Positions 11,600 to 26,509 of a stretch of DNA of 64,000 bases are shown here, in pieces. A program made the position numbers and the translations under genes. Numbering within the stretch: the first letter of the stretch is position 1; every line of letters starts with the position of its first letter. This DNA is from Lanius collurio. Taxonomy: Eukaryota > Chordata > Aves > Passeriformes > Laniidae. The stretch spans positions 3,123,094-3,187,093 of the forward strand of contig JACBWW010000040.1 of NCBI GenBank assembly GCA_020086605.1, written 5' to 3'. The notes under the pieces were generated by a model that was not told the DNA's origin, did not search any database, and saw only the letters and a list, made by a program, of their open reading frames with translations.

Positions 11600-14500
11600 A
11601 GTAGATTTTGGCCTCAAGTCACCAAGCTGCCACTCATTAGCTGAGCTGTAGCAGCTGATGACACGTTTTAATAAATGAATGCTTACAATTATTATTAATG
11701 GGAACTGAATGTACAACTGCTCCAGTGAGATTTGGACTTTTTGTCAAATTTGTAGCATTTTTTTTTTGTGTTATTCTGGAGACATCTGTTTGTCTTTATT
11801 CCAGTGGAAATTAAAGAGCTAACCTCGGTCAAAGTTTAAAGTTGTTATTAGTGTTTCATTATATTTTCAGAAATCTAATCAAGTCTTAAGTTCACTCAAG
11901 GAAATCAGCTCCTGTTTTTAGCTGTGCCTCCTTTTTCTTTGACAAGTTGTGTTGCATTTTAGTGGTCAGGATTAAAATTAACCACCTGCTCACCTGGATC
12001 CAAGATAATACTGAAACTAAGGCAGCACAACCTCACACAGTCTGATAACTGAATGTGGGAACATACATTTCTGAGCCGTTCATTTACTGCCCCTTAATAT
12101 CTGTCAGCCAGAGAAGCTCATGCTTATGTGCAATATTCTTGTTTTCAGACTTCTCCCAGAGAATGGGGAAATGTTGGATTAGATTGATTTTAATCCCACT
12201 GAAAAACTTTGCTGTTTTTGAAATATTCAGCATTGGGATGTTTCTGAAATTTCCACTGGTGGAAAAGGAAGTTCTTTCCATGGCTGCACAGAGAGAGTGA
12301 TTTTGGCAGAGGACTGCACCGAATTTTATCTATGACCTTCCAGAAATTCCATTAAATTACCTGTACATGTGGATGAATTGGGCATCAAACTAGCTTTGAT
12401 GGAACAGTAAGTACTGGGGTTTGAAATTGAGGAAGTCAGTCAGTCACTGGAGCCTGTGGATGGCAGAAGGGGAAGTCACTCCATGGAGTTGTGTAAACCC
12501 AGTTCTTGCTGTACATAACTCAAAATAAGACTTTGCAGCTTAATGTAACTCCTGAATTCTTACATCGTACATCTTCAGCCTTTCCTTCATAAAAGGGGCA
12601 GAAACTTCTGGCAGAGTTGTTTGCTTTGAAATAAGTTATTCAGTACTGCATCCATGTAATCCAAAGCTTTTCCATCAACACTAGACTGAAAGTTTCCTGT
12701 TCTTTGGTTTTCTGTGGTCGACCTTCTTACTCACCATAACCCCTGGACTGCCAGGTCATACGTGGTTTGTAAGTTCTGGCTTGTGTTATATTATAATGGG
12801 AGCTCCTGAACTCCTTAGTTTGGCTAGTAATTCCATTGGGAAAGACTAAAAAAATGAGTTTGAAAGCAAAATGTTATCTACTAAAAAGCCTCTTTTACTA
12901 ATATGTAAAAAATGTCCAGTTCCATCTAAAAACTGCTTTTTTTGTCTAAGGATCTAACATCCTGGTGACATCAGAGGCACTCTTACTATATTATTTTTGG
13001 CCCATTCACAATGCCTTTAACTCTCTGTCTTGTCTCAGCCAAAATTATGTCAAAAGGGGTCAAAAAGGAGAATGTAGTAGCCACATTAAGAAGGTCATTT
13101 TTACTTAATATGTTGGGTGTGCTCCCTTAAACCCTGGGGCTTAGTATCTGAGGAACATTTGATTGGCTTGGATCAAGTACAAGTGCTTCTATACTCGAAA
13201 CTAATCCTGATAGATTTTACAGGATGTTTCAAGTTACTAAAACACAAACCTCTGAATGAGGGCGAGTTAGAGGGAAGGAGGACCCGACTGGGTTTGCCTC
13301 TGGAAGAAACAACAGACACAGAACCACTCATTTGCTTTTAAGGAGGATGAGTGAGAGGGCGTTGGGACACTGACTAAGGCTGACAGCCCCTTGATGGCTG
13401 GGGAGATGGGAGTTACACACCATTTCCATTATGTTAATGGCAACTTAAAAACACAAATGTCAATCTCGGTAACTCTCCACAGTGCAGCTACAAACAACAG
13501 CCAGCAAAATCATGTGAAATACTGGCAGGGGCAATGAAAAAGTTCCTCTGACTCCTGCTGAGATTTCCTTGGGATGGGGAGTGATTGCTGCAGGGCAGAT
13601 GTTTGAAACAGCATGACAGACAAGGGAGAAGGAATCTTTAGGTTATTGAGAGAGGAAGGACAACTGTGCTTGTATATGTGATCAAAAATCACCAGAGATG
13701 GAGCAAGAAAAAGATGTGTAGACCAGAAGCCCTCTGAACTGTATTTTCTCAATCTGGTTCTTTTTTGGGTGGGAAGAAATGCCCAGAGGTGTTTCTGTAC
13801 CTCTGAGGAGTTGAGAAGGCAGGAAACTTCTGCTGTGCACCTGAGAGTCTGTGCTGCTTGCTGGAAAGCAAAGATCTCCTTTCCAGTTTTAAATATGATC
13901 AGCAACCTACTGAGTGAGCCACTTCAGCCTTGTTCCATATCTGCCTTTAAATCTTTGAAAGTTTGATGTTCACTGGTGTATTTCTACTAAGTTTTATCCT
14001 TGGTCCTGACCTCTTTTGTTATAGTATTGTCCCTGTCTGTATAGACAGCAGTTATTTAACAGAACATTAGGACTCCTAACCATTAAAATTTGGTAGAATT
14101 TGAATTATTAGAAAAGGATGAAAAATATATTTAATTTCACTAAATACCTACTATTTTCTTGCTCATCATCCTGGACTGCATTTGGATAAAATTTAAAATT
14201 AAACTATAATGCACAAAAAGACCACCAAAATGTTTTATTAGTTGTTTAACTTAATGTTCCTGTTTATATAGTGAAAAAAAATATTTATCTGAAGATATTT
14301 TGCACGTAAAATTAACCTGTTAAATGCAGAAATAGAGAAAAATTTGTGTGAAACATTCACATTAGAGGCTTGGAAAAGAACTGAACAACCCCTCCCCTTA
14401 AAAACTCTGATATGATTTTTACTTCTTGCCTGGAAGCAGTAATGTCTGAGACCTTGTCTGAGTTAAGTCAAATTGGTTGCAAATCTTGCTCAAATCTCAG

Positions 14501-17282
14501 TTGAAAAATCAGGCCATAGTGAAATTAACAACATAAACAATGTCTTGAGGAATAAATGCCAAGAAAACTGGAAAAGTAAAATTTCTGTGTTTGACTTAAA
14601 TCAGGAAGAAAGAAAAGGGGGACAGTGTCCTTTTCACAGAGAAACGGACAGGAATCACCAAGTGTGAAATAAGTCAGTGGTGTCTTTCCACTGCTGTTTA
14701 CTGGAAAGCACTGAGAGCCTTTTTCCTGCATACTTCACCATGAGGAAGGAAGGGCTGAACTAAAAAAAAAAATAAAAAATAAAATTCTAGCTTTTCTAAT
14801 AAATTTTTACATCCCTTTTGATTAAGGGGCTGATTTTGTTTTAGCTTTGTTTATTCTCTTTTGCAAAATGAAGATTGGAAGACTCCGTTTGTTAGCTTCA
14901 CAGATTGGATTTCTTTTGTCTAGCTCTTGTCATGATTAAAACCCCAAAAGACCAAAAAAAATTAATGTTTTTGTCCAAGTTAATCTCTTCCTGAAGAGCA
15001 AAGAGAGATAAGCACCTACATCTCATCCCATCCCATCCCACTGATGTCATTTGAATGTGCCCAGCTCCTTTAACTGTACAAGGAGAGCGATGCCCTTAGT
15101 CAATGCCTTCTGCCTGCACAGGGGACTGTAAGCATGAACTCTCTGTACAACCCCTTGCATGTTTAGGGTCCAACTCTGCTTTTATCTCTACTGGGAAATA
15201 GGAACTGGAAGCAGTGGTATGATAGGAGTGGTAGAACACCCCATCTGAGTAGCTCCTAAGACTCCTACCCTCCAGGGATCAGTAAGACAGGATCACTTGC
15301 TGTGTCGTACCCTGATTAGAAAAGGAATTCAAATATTCACCAATATGATTTGCAGGCACTTGGACAAAAGGTTAATAAAAAAGTATTTTTGGCAATAGAC
15401 TTGTTCTGAAAACATTTTTTTAAGCCAGCTTTACTCTGCATCATTTTGCAGGTAATTTGCACCTCTGTGTGCTTGTGCAGTGTGACATTTCCACTAAGCC
15501 CAGACTCATCTGCATTTCTGTACAGAAATCCTATCAAACACATGGTTTGGCACCAGTGCCACTGAGAGAATGGGGTGGGTACCTGAGTGGAGTTCATACC
15601 TTGTAGTTTATTCAACTGGAGATGAATGGACCTGCTGTTTTCAGCAGACTGCTTTTCTACAGAGTTCACTTGTCTCAGAGTAGCAGTGCAAGAGTAACAA
15701 GGTTCAAGCCCTCAGCCTTGCTAAGAATTAGACCATGAAGTCACCACAAGCAGCTTGATTGGCCAGAAATTCTGGGTGACACTGTGAGCCTGCAGAACTC
15801 CAAACACCCTGTCCTCAGTGGCCTGGGGTTTCACCCAGCTCAGACAGTGTAGCTGCCATACCGAATCAGCTTTTGTTGTCCTGAGGATGTTTATGATTGT
15901 GAGAGCAGAAATCTTCAAAACAAAACCCCCCAAACCCAAGATGGGATTTTCTTCTCTCTGTGTGCATATGTATTATTTCTGGCTACTGTGTAATTTTTCC
16001 TCTGCAATTTGGCTTTGTTGAGTTGGTAGTATCACTTTGGTCAAACCAACTACATTTCCAGATCTGGGCTGCACAGCCCATTACTGAGGTGGACAGAGGA
16101 TTTTAACAAATAACCTTATTAAACTGCTACACTTTTTGCTCAGCAAGAAAATGTTCATCGTGCAGTGTCCCAGCTCTTTGGACTCCTCAAACCAACTAGA
16201 ATTTGCCCACCTTGTCATGAGGCACTTTTTTTCTCTTGTCACATGTTCTGTGCTGTTTGCCACACGAGTTACAGATGGCAATATTAATTTGAAAACCCAA
16301 ATGTAATAAATTCAGCAGATTAGTATTTGGCTGGGAGTGAGAGCTGAGAATGTTCAGTTGACTATTATGGAAAACACATCAGCCAACCTCATCCCTGACC
16401 AGAGAGCAGTGGTTCCATCCCCTTACAAACAAAGCCTTTGTTTTGTCTTCCTTGCTCTGTGATTCTGGTCTCTACTGTGCATTTGTTTCCAAAGCAAAAC
16501 AAAGAATTCATAATCTTTGGCAGTTGAAATATTTCAGCTTGGATTTTCCTGTTACACAACTTACCTACGAGCTGATTGAGTAGGAGATTACCTCACTGCT
16601 GAGGAACAGTATTTTTTCAGATGCCTTCAGCCCTGTTTGTTTCTAGTCCAGCTTTAACCAGGAGTCAACCATAAGGCAGAGTGTGAGGATCACGGTGCTG
16701 GTCCTGCTGCCCCACATTGCATCCTATGGAAGGACTCGAGCCTGTCCATTTGATACGGTTTGTGAAATGAGCACACACATTATTCATATTCCCTGTGATG
16801 AAATGTAGAGGGTTATGGATAATCAATATGTGCCATACAGCCCTTGACTGTTTTACCTGCATTCTGCCTATTGCTTCCCCCTGGTTAGTTATAATATGTC
16901 TAGACTTCTATCAGATTTAATGAAAACAATCATAAGGGCAACAAAGATTTCTTTTTTTCCTCCAAATGTGCTCCAAAGTGACCCTGGCTTGGAGTGCCAA
17001 CAGCTTCCTGCAGTGCAGACAGTCCACACAGTCCTGTTGTGTTGCAGGGTATATTCTAGGGACAGATTTGAGCTAGGGACAGATTTTAGGTGTAACGGTC
17101 ACGAAACTGAATTTTCCAGTGAGTCATGTGATATCTCTTCCTTATTATTTTGGCCATTCTGTTCAGAAAGGTTTTAAGTGTTTCATTTTTTATTCTGAGG
17201 CACTGAAAACAAGAGCCAAAGAAGTATAGCAGAGGAAAGCAGGAGAAGAACACTTAAAAGGATGTGAGGTACTGGACTGCTC
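11600..17282. other. Non-coding stretch, no gene recognised
   Basis: AT-leaning sequence without recognisable exons. It contains a short (ATCCC)n run near 15023-15040 and an A/T-rich tract near 14763-14785. Short frames on both strands look like chance. Confidence 0.55.
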
Positions 17283-17307
17283 TTTTTTTTTTTTTTTTTT
17301 TTTTTTT
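17283..17307. repeat. T(25) homopolymer
   Basis: An uninterrupted run of 25 T. Read on the minus strand it could be the poly(A) tail of a retrocopy, but the adjacent sequence shows no polyadenylation signal or recognisable gene body, so a simple homopolymer is the safer call. Confidence 0.85.
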
Positions 17308-20300
17308 GTTTTGGTCCTTTATCAGTGTAAATTGCATGATCTGTTAACCACTGAGAATGATGGGGTCTTCAAAAAAGCAAATTAATTTAGAAAATGGACA
17401 GACTACCTGAGTAAGGACAGCACCAGTATTAGGCCTGAAAGACAAGGAATGAATGACTCTTGTTTTTTTGATGAATATTTGTAGGGTTAAGTTGAAAGTT
17501 GAACGAGAGAGGAATGAAACTGGAAAAAAAAATGACATTTCTTTACAGGTCTTCTGCCAACCATTTGATTTTTCTGAGAGTGCATTTTTTGACATTTAGT
17601 AACAAAAATTTGATTTATTTTAGTATTTGAGGCCCTTGGCCAGGACTGGGGATTTGTTATACTTTGCACATGTTGCACATGCAGGGACAGCTCTGCTCAT
17701 AGGAATTGCAAAGTGCAGGAACAGAAGTAAAGATTCACAGAGGTGCTGGTTGTTTCCATGAGGTGATGGAAAATGCCAAGCAGGTCACTGGCATAGCCAA
17801 GAGTAAAGCCCAAATGTGCTGACTCCTAATCCTGTGTCCGGCTTACTAAACTTTGCCTCCTGTAGCAGGAAAATGGCAGCCAAAATGCTGCAATTGTCTG
17901 GGGTGGGAACAGGGCTGAGAAAGACACCCAGGAAAAAAGCATGTTCAGCTATTTATGAATCTGTAATTTTCTAGATTTGTCACTAGCAGTGACAAAAGTG
18001 CCAGTGCAGTTGCTGTCTGTTGAGTTCTTCACCTAACAAATTTATTAGTGGGTCTTCACTTCTCACACTCCCTCTATTTCTGCATTTCTCTCTGCATAGT
18101 GTCTGTACAGTCAGATATTTTACTGGATTGTTGTATAACTTTCCAGTGATGAATTAATAGTATTAATCACCCAGTAGCAATATATGAAATAAGGCATCTT
18201 TAAGTGCTAAAGGGGTATAAATTTGAAGCTTGGCAAACCATCTTTTAAGGAAGAGTTGGACAAAAGTTTTGTCCCTTCTCCTGAAGCTTTTACACGCTGG
18301 CACACAACATGTACAGTGGCTGCCATAATCTTTTATTAGGGCTGTTTTTCCATTTTGGAGGGGGAACAATGCTGCAGGATCTGCAGCACTCGTTGTGTTC
18401 CCTGTAGGAAATGGATAAAGCACACTGAGCACGCGGGAACAAAGCAAAGCCTGCCAGCCCCAAGGATGTATCTGATAAGTACTGCACGGGTAAGGATCAG
18501 CATGCCCAGAGCATGACAGGAGAGTTGGGCTCAGAGTCATTCTCCTGCACAGTGAGTTGATTTAACCACTACCACGTACCACTGAGACCTAGATTTATGT
18601 GTTTATAGTCATTTCTATGTCAATACGTCACTGCTTAATGCAGATCAGTTCTCTCTAAAGAGGACAGGAATGATCAAATTTCCTCTTTAGTGATGGGTGA
18701 GCTGGAGCCACAGAAAGACTTCATGATTTGTTCACCTAGCCAGCCAAAATGGAATAAGGGATTCCCAATTCCCAGTTTGTTGTTCTAGTGATTGGAGTCT
18801 GTTTCCATTCCCAAGCAGTAATGTCTATCCTAAACCCATTAAGAACACTCCTTCCTATTCCATATTCCAAACTAGAACAAACTGTACTCATCTGACCCCA
18901 GTTGTGAAGCTATAAATTTAATTTACAAGGTCATTTATATGGGAGGAGAAGTAGTGTCAAAATACAAGAATCTATGCAAGGAGAAAACAGAAGAGGCATG
19001 GATAACATAACCCCTATAAAATGTCTCCACATGTGATTTGTGTGGAAACAGTTGCTCTGAGATCAGAAGGAAATCTGTTGCTTTTGGCAAAACTGGTAAT
19101 TCTACAGCTCAGGAGTTACTAAGGCCTCTGTGTGATACTTTTTGAGCTATGAACTTATCTTAAAGACTTCCTGTTTTGGAGCTCTCGGTCCTGCCAAGAT
19201 GTTTGTCTTAGCATGATTCAATTCTGTTATTAGAATGATATAAAGATTTACAATGAGCTGGTAAAAGATTAAAAGATAGAAACAGCAGCAAGCATAAAGA
19301 TGAACATAGTCTGGAGTGGAAGGTAGAAGAGTCAAAAAGAAAATTTCAGACTGGATGTTGATTTAGCAGTATTTTAGGCACTCTGTGCTTTCTGTAAGTC
19401 CATCAGTCCAGCAAGCCTGTCCTCACTGTAACACTTGTTAGCTCTAAAAACCATTTTCTTCCACTGCCAGCTCACTGTTGTGCAGTGTGGAGAGGAGATA
19501 GAAATAACCAGATTAAATTGATTTGATTTAAAAAATACCAACAATGCCTTTAGGGTATGGTCTCTAGAGCTCTTCTGTACTAGGTGCTGACACAGTTCCT
19601 ATGCACACACATAGGACACATGGTGTGTTCTTTGGTAACTTCTCTAAGTGATGCTGATCAAAATAGGGAGAGCAACCACCTCTGGTTTAGGCTGTGGACA
19701 CACAGGGCTTATTTTGAAGCCAATAAAGGCAGTTATAGCTGCATTCTTGTGGAGCTGGGAAGAGACAGCTGAAAAATAAACTGTTATTTGGCAAAAGGAT
19801 CTGATCATACAAGGTCTTCCAAAGGCATTAGAGGGTCTGACCATCAGTGGGAAACAGTACAAGTTTCTTTGAAACACTTATGACTTATACCATAATGACC
19901 ATGTCCTCTCAAGGCTCCAACCCTGCTGAGACCCAATCTACCTCTTACTAAATAGCAACAAAAAGACATGAAGTCAGTTTATCTTAAAATCACAAATCAA
20001 TGCACTTGGGGTAAAAATTCTATCAAGGCAGAGTTGGTAACTCCCAAAGACAGGGCAGATGGAAACTTGTCTTTCTTAGGCACTGTGAGTGCTCTCAATT
20101 GTGGTCAATTTGATGCATCAGGTTATCACACACACATGCTACCAAACTGTGGTATCATAATATAGACCAAGAAAATAATATTAAAAAGCAGAGCAGAAAC
20201 AGGTACTTTACCACAGTGCTCGAGGTGTTGGGCAACACTTTCTCCACAGGTTCAGCTCTCTTTCCCTAGTACTGATATGGATTCAGGAGTGGAGGTCTCA

Positions 20301-23054
20301 TCTGAGGTGTAGCCACACTCTAAAGAAAATACTAGCAAGCTTGGGAGAGAATGTAGATAGAAACATAAAACTACTCAGAACTGCTGCTTTTCTAAGCTTT
20401 TCTAGCTAGGACATTTGAGGGCAGAAACCTTGCTTCTGATGAAATTAGTGGGGATTTTCTCTTCCACAGGGCCAAGATTTTACCCACAACTCAAAAGCAG
20501 GCAAGTCTGAAAGAGAAGGAAAAGTGCCTCTTGTTCAGCTGTATAGGCAATCACTGGGCTAAGCCGGGTGATCTGGGCATAATTCAGTATTTCTTCTCCA
20601 GCCACTGGAAAGGTGAGGGAGCTTTTGGAAAGTGGATTCTGACTTAAATGTCAGAACTAAAAAAAAAAAAAGTGTGAGTGGATAAATGAATGGAATGAGA
20701 TGATGGATTAACTCATACATTTGCAGTTACTCACCTGGTCTCCTCCACAGTATAATGTCACCTTCTTCCTTTCAGTGGCAGGTTTTGTTGTCACTTGTAG
20801 CTAATATTGTAATTAAATAAACATAGATTTGGCATGAAGTTTATGCTGGCCTCTCTCACATTCATGGAGTAAGGAAAGAGGCACCTATCTGACCTGGCCC
20901 TATGACACGTGGGACCAATCAGTCAAAGGGTTTGCTCTACAGAACAGTTGTTTAGATAGCAATTCACAAGATTTACAGAGGAGATAAATTATACTGGACT
21001 CCAAACCACACCATATCCCTTGCTTGTCTTAAGGTTAAAAGGGGAAAAAAACATTTGTGAATGGATAGAGGACAGGATGGGAGCTGAGCTCTCTCTCCCA
21101 CTCCCTCACAGACATACTTGTATGCATAGCTGGTTTATATATGTATATATAGGAATTATAGCATTTACATATACGGGAAACAGAGACTGAATCAGCTGCT
21201 GAATTTGATGGAAGCATGGGCACTCACAAAGGTGCTGATTTAACAGCTCTTGAACTCTGTAGAGGCTCTTCAGGAGATGTTGAAGCAGCTTTGGAAAAAA
21301 GCACTTCATTTCTGTTGGTTTTGGGAGAAGAGAGCTTCAGTGGCAGCAAACATCCTGTAATAGAGTGGATTTTTTTATTGTGTTTTTAAAAAAAACAAAC
21401 CAAAAATCTCTGTTTTGGGCTGTTATTAATTGTCACTGTGCAATTGAAAGGTCAAACCTGATGTTCTTGCTCAAGCAAAATGCTTTGGAAAGCCAATGGA
21501 GTTTTGCCTGAGAAAATACTGGATAGAAGCATGCACAAATGTCAGCATTAGGACTGGATTTGAACTGGATTCAGGCATTAGTTAACAGAGTTCCAGAATA
21601 AGCTCTAAATGTTGAAAGAGTGCTATCTTTAAAAGGTACTTCTGCTTAAGAAATATGGGGTGATACCCTCAATTTGTAAACTCTCAGGAAGCAGAAGAAA
21701 GTGTGTCATTTATGTCTCTGTTCCCTTGGTCCTACGGGTGTGAGCTACCACAATGTCATTTGATAAGTCTGAGGTCAGGCTAAATGCTGCTCCTAAAAGT
21801 GCCAGCTGGTTGTCCACATCCTGTCCCTCCTGAGCAGGTGATATCTGGGTGACTTTTCATCCAGGCCTGTTCAGAAGGTCTTGGCATCCATTTTTTTGTG
21901 AATGTGCACGAACCAGCAAGAGTATTCACAGTGTAACAACTATCTGTGGTGCAGCAACCAGGGAAGTGCTGGAGGAAGTGGGATTTCATTTGTTTAGCAG
22001 CTGCATAGGCAGCTCTACTGCTCATCTCTTCCACCCTGAACTTACAGTCCCACCCCAGAGCTTATCTGCCCTGCTCTCTGATCTCTCCTGTATCACTTAC
22101 CCTGTAACATTCACAAGATTAGTTTTTTGTGTGGTTTTTCAAGCACTGACTGAAACATTTCTTATGTCCGTGTTCAGTTCGTAATTTGACTTTCTCAGAT
22201 CTATTCAGAGTAACCAACCATGGGATAGAAGAGGTAATAACTAATTTTTGTGCACAACTGACACAATGCAGCATCCTAAATTAAATAATGAAATGTCAAC
22301 AGCAAACTTCTTGTAAGTTATTTTGAGAGGGAAATGGAAAACAAGTTCACAAGTCTTTTCAAATAAGTGTGAAAGTATCTCAAGCTACTCACAAACAAAA
22401 GAAAAGAGATGGAGGTTTCCCAAGAAATTTTACACTGCTCAACTCTACTCCTGTCCAAAAGGTTGGGAAAATGAACAGCCACTTCTTGCTTTCACAATTT
22501 TAATTTCCAGACAGGATGGAATACAAAGCATTAAGTAGATTGTTGGTATTCCTGCATTGAGTGATGTCTCCTGAAAGTGGAATCAAATGTGTGCAAGTCT
22601 CATGTCACTCTGGTATTTCATCTGCTCAGTTATGGCATGGTGGATGGAGCTGAAGAATATTGGGGCATTCTTAACTCTTAATAATAATGATAATAATAAA
22701 TGCTGTAAAGTCTGAACCAGATCTCATCTGTCCTTGTGGTAAAGCTTGACACAATCTCTGTATAGTGACTATTTCCATACCCTATTTAAAGAGCAAGGTA
22801 AACTAGAGTAAATAAATAATACTCCTTTGCATCAAAAGATGAAAAAAATCAGTCTCTTCACTTTGAGAAGTGCCTTGTTCATTGTGTACAGTTTTGTCAC
22901 AGTCAGAAGATGGTGACTATGGAGTTTTCTCTGCTCTGACAGATGAAGGTGTAACAGGAGCCAACAAACAGAAGGAGGAGGATCTGTTCAAACCAGGAGT
23001 AAGGCTACATTTTGAACAATGAGCTTATTTAACCAGGTTGGAAAAAATTACCCA
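17308..23054. other. Non-coding stretch with a small (TAA)n tract
   Basis: No exon or RNA gene is recognisable. An interrupted TAA/TGA microsatellite lies at about 22679-22701, an A run near 20660-20671, and a TATATA-rich patch near 21136-21150. Confidence 0.55.
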
Positions 23055-23235
23055 TGAACATTGTGGATCTCCATCACTGGAAGTCTTTAAATCAATAGTG
23101 GATGTCTTTCTGATGACCATGCTTGTTGCTACAGCAGGAGTTATAGGCTTTGAAATTCCATGGCTTGTGTCATCCAGGAAGCCAGGGCAGATGATTGCAT
23201 TTGGTCTCCAGTGGCCTTCCAGTCCCTGCAAAGCA
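23055..23235 (+). mobile_element. Old CR1-like LINE tail
   Basis: The order of short blocks matches the 3' region of old amniote CR1 copies: GTGGATCTCCATCACTGGAAG, a Lys/Thr-rich AT stretch, then AAATTCCATGGCTTGTGT, CAGGAAGCCAGGGCAGATGA and TGGCCTTCCAGTCC. In turtles and birds these blocks normally precede the terminal ATTCTATG repeats, which are missing here. The copy is on the plus strand and heavily diverged. The overlapping plus-strand frames are remnants or chance, not host genes. Confidence 0.6.
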
Positions 23236-26200
23236 TTCAGCTGGATTTCTGCTTGCAGCATGTCTGGAAAAGGAAAAGTAACATTTCTCATAGCTGGACA
23301 ATATATGACAAGTGGTTTCCACTGGAGTTACAGATCAGTTTTTTTTTAATTTTCCAGGCAATGCACTAATTTTTCAGGGAATAAGGAAACTGCCAAAGGA
23401 CCTTTTGGTTATTTAAAATTTCATTACAGCAGCCTTTCCACTCCTCCCCCTTGTCCTCCCCTACAAAATCAGTGTAGAGGTGAACAATGCATAGAAGTGG
23501 GGTACTGGTCCAAATTTGGAAACATTGGCCCTGAATAACTGTGCTTGCATTGGACATCCTTTAAATAACATTAATTAAGTTGACTGAATTTCTGAGTCTT
23601 CTGAAATGATTTTTGAAAGAAAACAGATTTCAGCAATTTGAAGAAAACCATCTATTTAATTTGCAAATGGCATAGATCGACTGACGCTGGCCACAGCGTT
23701 CATGAATTACCACAGACACGTGAGAAACAGGATCTACACAGTTACTTCCAAACTTCATTGCCAGAATCAGTCAATTCCTGTAGCATTCCTGATCTGAAAT
23801 ACTGGGTAATGGTAAATACTATGTATGCAAAAGAGAAGAAACAAGCAGGCATTCCTTAGTGGTGTTCTGCTGCAAACAGACCAGCATTGTGCACACACTT
23901 GCAGCAGCCCATAGCCAATTAATTAAACCACAGAATATCTGCAAATATTTACCTGATGGCTGGGGTTTGAAAAAGCTATAACATAAATAGCTTACTACAT
24001 AAAATAGATTTGATTTACATTTTAACAGATGTGTTGGGGAGAGTAAATGATGGGGGGAAAAAAAACGAAAGAGGAAAAAGCGAAAATGAAAACAAATAGA
24101 TCGTGTTTCCAAATCCTACCAAGTATGTGATGCACTGAAATGATCAGACTCCTTAACTGCTTATAAATCTGCCTGGACTGGAATCATGAAATTATTTTTA
24201 GAGTGACAGCAGAAGCCTTTCTAATGCTACCATTGTGGCACCGTGTCAGCTGAGTAAGAGGCAGCAAGAATGGCATAAAAATCAAGTGGGCAATCTGAGA
24301 AGGAGGCAGTTTAGGAGTACAAAACTTTCTATCCAAGTAGAGGAAGTATCCCGATGTAATTGTATTTATAACCTGTGAACTTCTGAAATCCTAGGGAGAG
24401 TACATCTGAGGACAGTGCTGTGGCTTTACATGGCCTAACTGGGAGCTATTTCAGTTTTGAGGAAGAGCATCAAGAATTCTTGCTCAGCTGCTGAATAGAG
24501 TGTGTCAGAGCTCTGCTGCCCTTTGTGGAAGTGGTACCTTCCTAGCACAACAGGTCTGCATCCAGTCCTGCCAACCTTAATATCCCCTTGAGTCATATCT
24601 TGTATTTTCATAAATCTTAAACTCGGTTTCAAATGGAAGAGCTTCAAATAAATGTCTTTCAGTTATTTTTATTTCCTGTCTGGTTTAGGTATTGGTAGGG
24701 AATAAGGTTTTTGTGGTCTTGGAAGCATGCTTTCTCCTGTTGGACATTTGGCATTCCTTGTGCCTCAGCCTGAGGCATGTTGGCAGCAAGGAGGACCTTG
24801 GAAGAGGAACAAGGCAGAAGATGCCCTTGTGGAGGAGTTCTGGAGATTGGAAGAGCTGCACAGACAGATTGTGGGTACATATTAGGATTTTAGGTTGGGG
24901 TGTTTTCAGGCACTGAGTGGAAAAGTGGAAGACTGCAGAAGTTCAGCAGAGCATTTCTGCTGACATCCTCAGCTGGGGAAGCGTTAACAATGTTGACACA
25001 GACTGTCAGCTTCTGGTTTCAGATTAACTCCTCCAGGATGAGAGACAGGGGTTCACATCCCTCAGACATTGTTTCAAGCTGTCTACAGGCTAGAGAAGAT
25101 AACAGTGCATCAGCTTACATTTTCATGGGTTTGCTTGTAATTACAGGGAAGGAAAATTGAGTGTTTGAGTGTTGATTTCTGTGGGAGCAGAAATGCAGAG
25201 GCACTTCTGAAAATCTTGTCTGCTGTTTATTTTGAAAATGGAACTGTAAGTTTTTAATCTCAGTTCTGTGAAAAATGTCAAAGATGGAAAGATGTATTAA
25301 GTTCTGCCTGTGTGCGGAAGTAGATGTGACAGTTCTACCTGATTAATTCTGAAGAAAAGCAGCACAGCCTTATGCAAATGAAATTGCTCAAAAGTACATG
25401 AAGACCTGGAAAATTAAACTAAGGGAGGCTGAAGCTGGCCTTTGAACATCAAACTCAAAAGAACTTCTTACTTAACCTTGTAAATTGTAACAATTCTTTT
25501 TCTTCAAGCTACTCAAAAAAAATGAGCTTTGTCTTGCAGGCCAATGGAAATATATTATACACTGCTGTTGCAAAGTAAAATGGCTCCAGCAACTTTATTG
25601 GAAAGGGGGAGGGTTCCCAGGCTTTCTGTTCCCAATCCAGTTTAATTTCAAGCCTCATGCTCAGTTTCACTTTCAGAGTGCCCTAAGAGAAAATGTAATT
25701 TAGACTAGATCTGCATTCACAAGTTAATGGCACTGACTGTAATCCTTCAAAATGATGGATACTGGAATTTTCCCCCTTTACAGGAAGAATTGCATTTCTC
25801 AATGTCACATAAGGGAAAGAAACAAACATGCAGAAACAGCAACTGGCCCTCAAATCTTTGAAGATACACGTGTGTTTCCAAAGCTGAAGTAATTTTCCTG
25901 CCAGAAATCATTGTGATGGAAAGTTAGAACTCCTGTATCTGTGCCCTTTGTACTGTGCTGACCTGGTTAAAGATACCATTCTGTGTGTTGGAGGAAAACT
26001 GGGAATTGTGGGGGAAGCAGAGAGATCCTCAAGCAGGTGAGGGTTTGTCTCTTGAGCTTAGGAAAAGCTTAGACACAAAGCCCAGCTTCTGTTGTCTGTC
26101 TGTTGTGTGCTGCATGTTGCAAGTTCTCAGCAAGTGTTTGAACAGCAGTATTTATTGGTTTGGGCTGGTTTTGTATTATTGGATCTGCTTTTGCCTTATT

Positions 26201-26505
26201 TTGCATAGGCTGATTTACTGCTGTTGCTTTGCTACACATTCACACCTGTGCTGGTCACATGAGGAGGTCTGTGCTGAAAGGTGATGTCCTCAGAATGTTC
26301 TTCAAGAGCCTTTGGGAGTAACAAATGGATGGTTTGCCTGAAAGAGGTGGGTGGAAGTGATGCCATGATGATTTTTTTGCCTTTTCTTTTATAGTCCTTT
26401 TATACCTTTTCATAACTTCTGTACCCTTAGTGCTTTTTGCCTACGTTCTTGGACTTGTTTGTGAAGCTAGGAGAGTGAACATTTTAGAAGCTTCGTAGTT
26501 AGGGA
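23236..26505. other. Non-coding stretch, no gene recognised
   Basis: I see no exon, RNA gene or clear repeat. Open frames are under 110 codons and resemble nothing known to me. Confidence 0.55.
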
Positions 26506-26509
26506 TCAG

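Noticed and set aside
17283..17307. Poly(T) as the tail of a processed pseudogene
   Set aside because: No polyadenylation signal or gene-like sequence adjoins it on the minus strand, and no target duplication was found.
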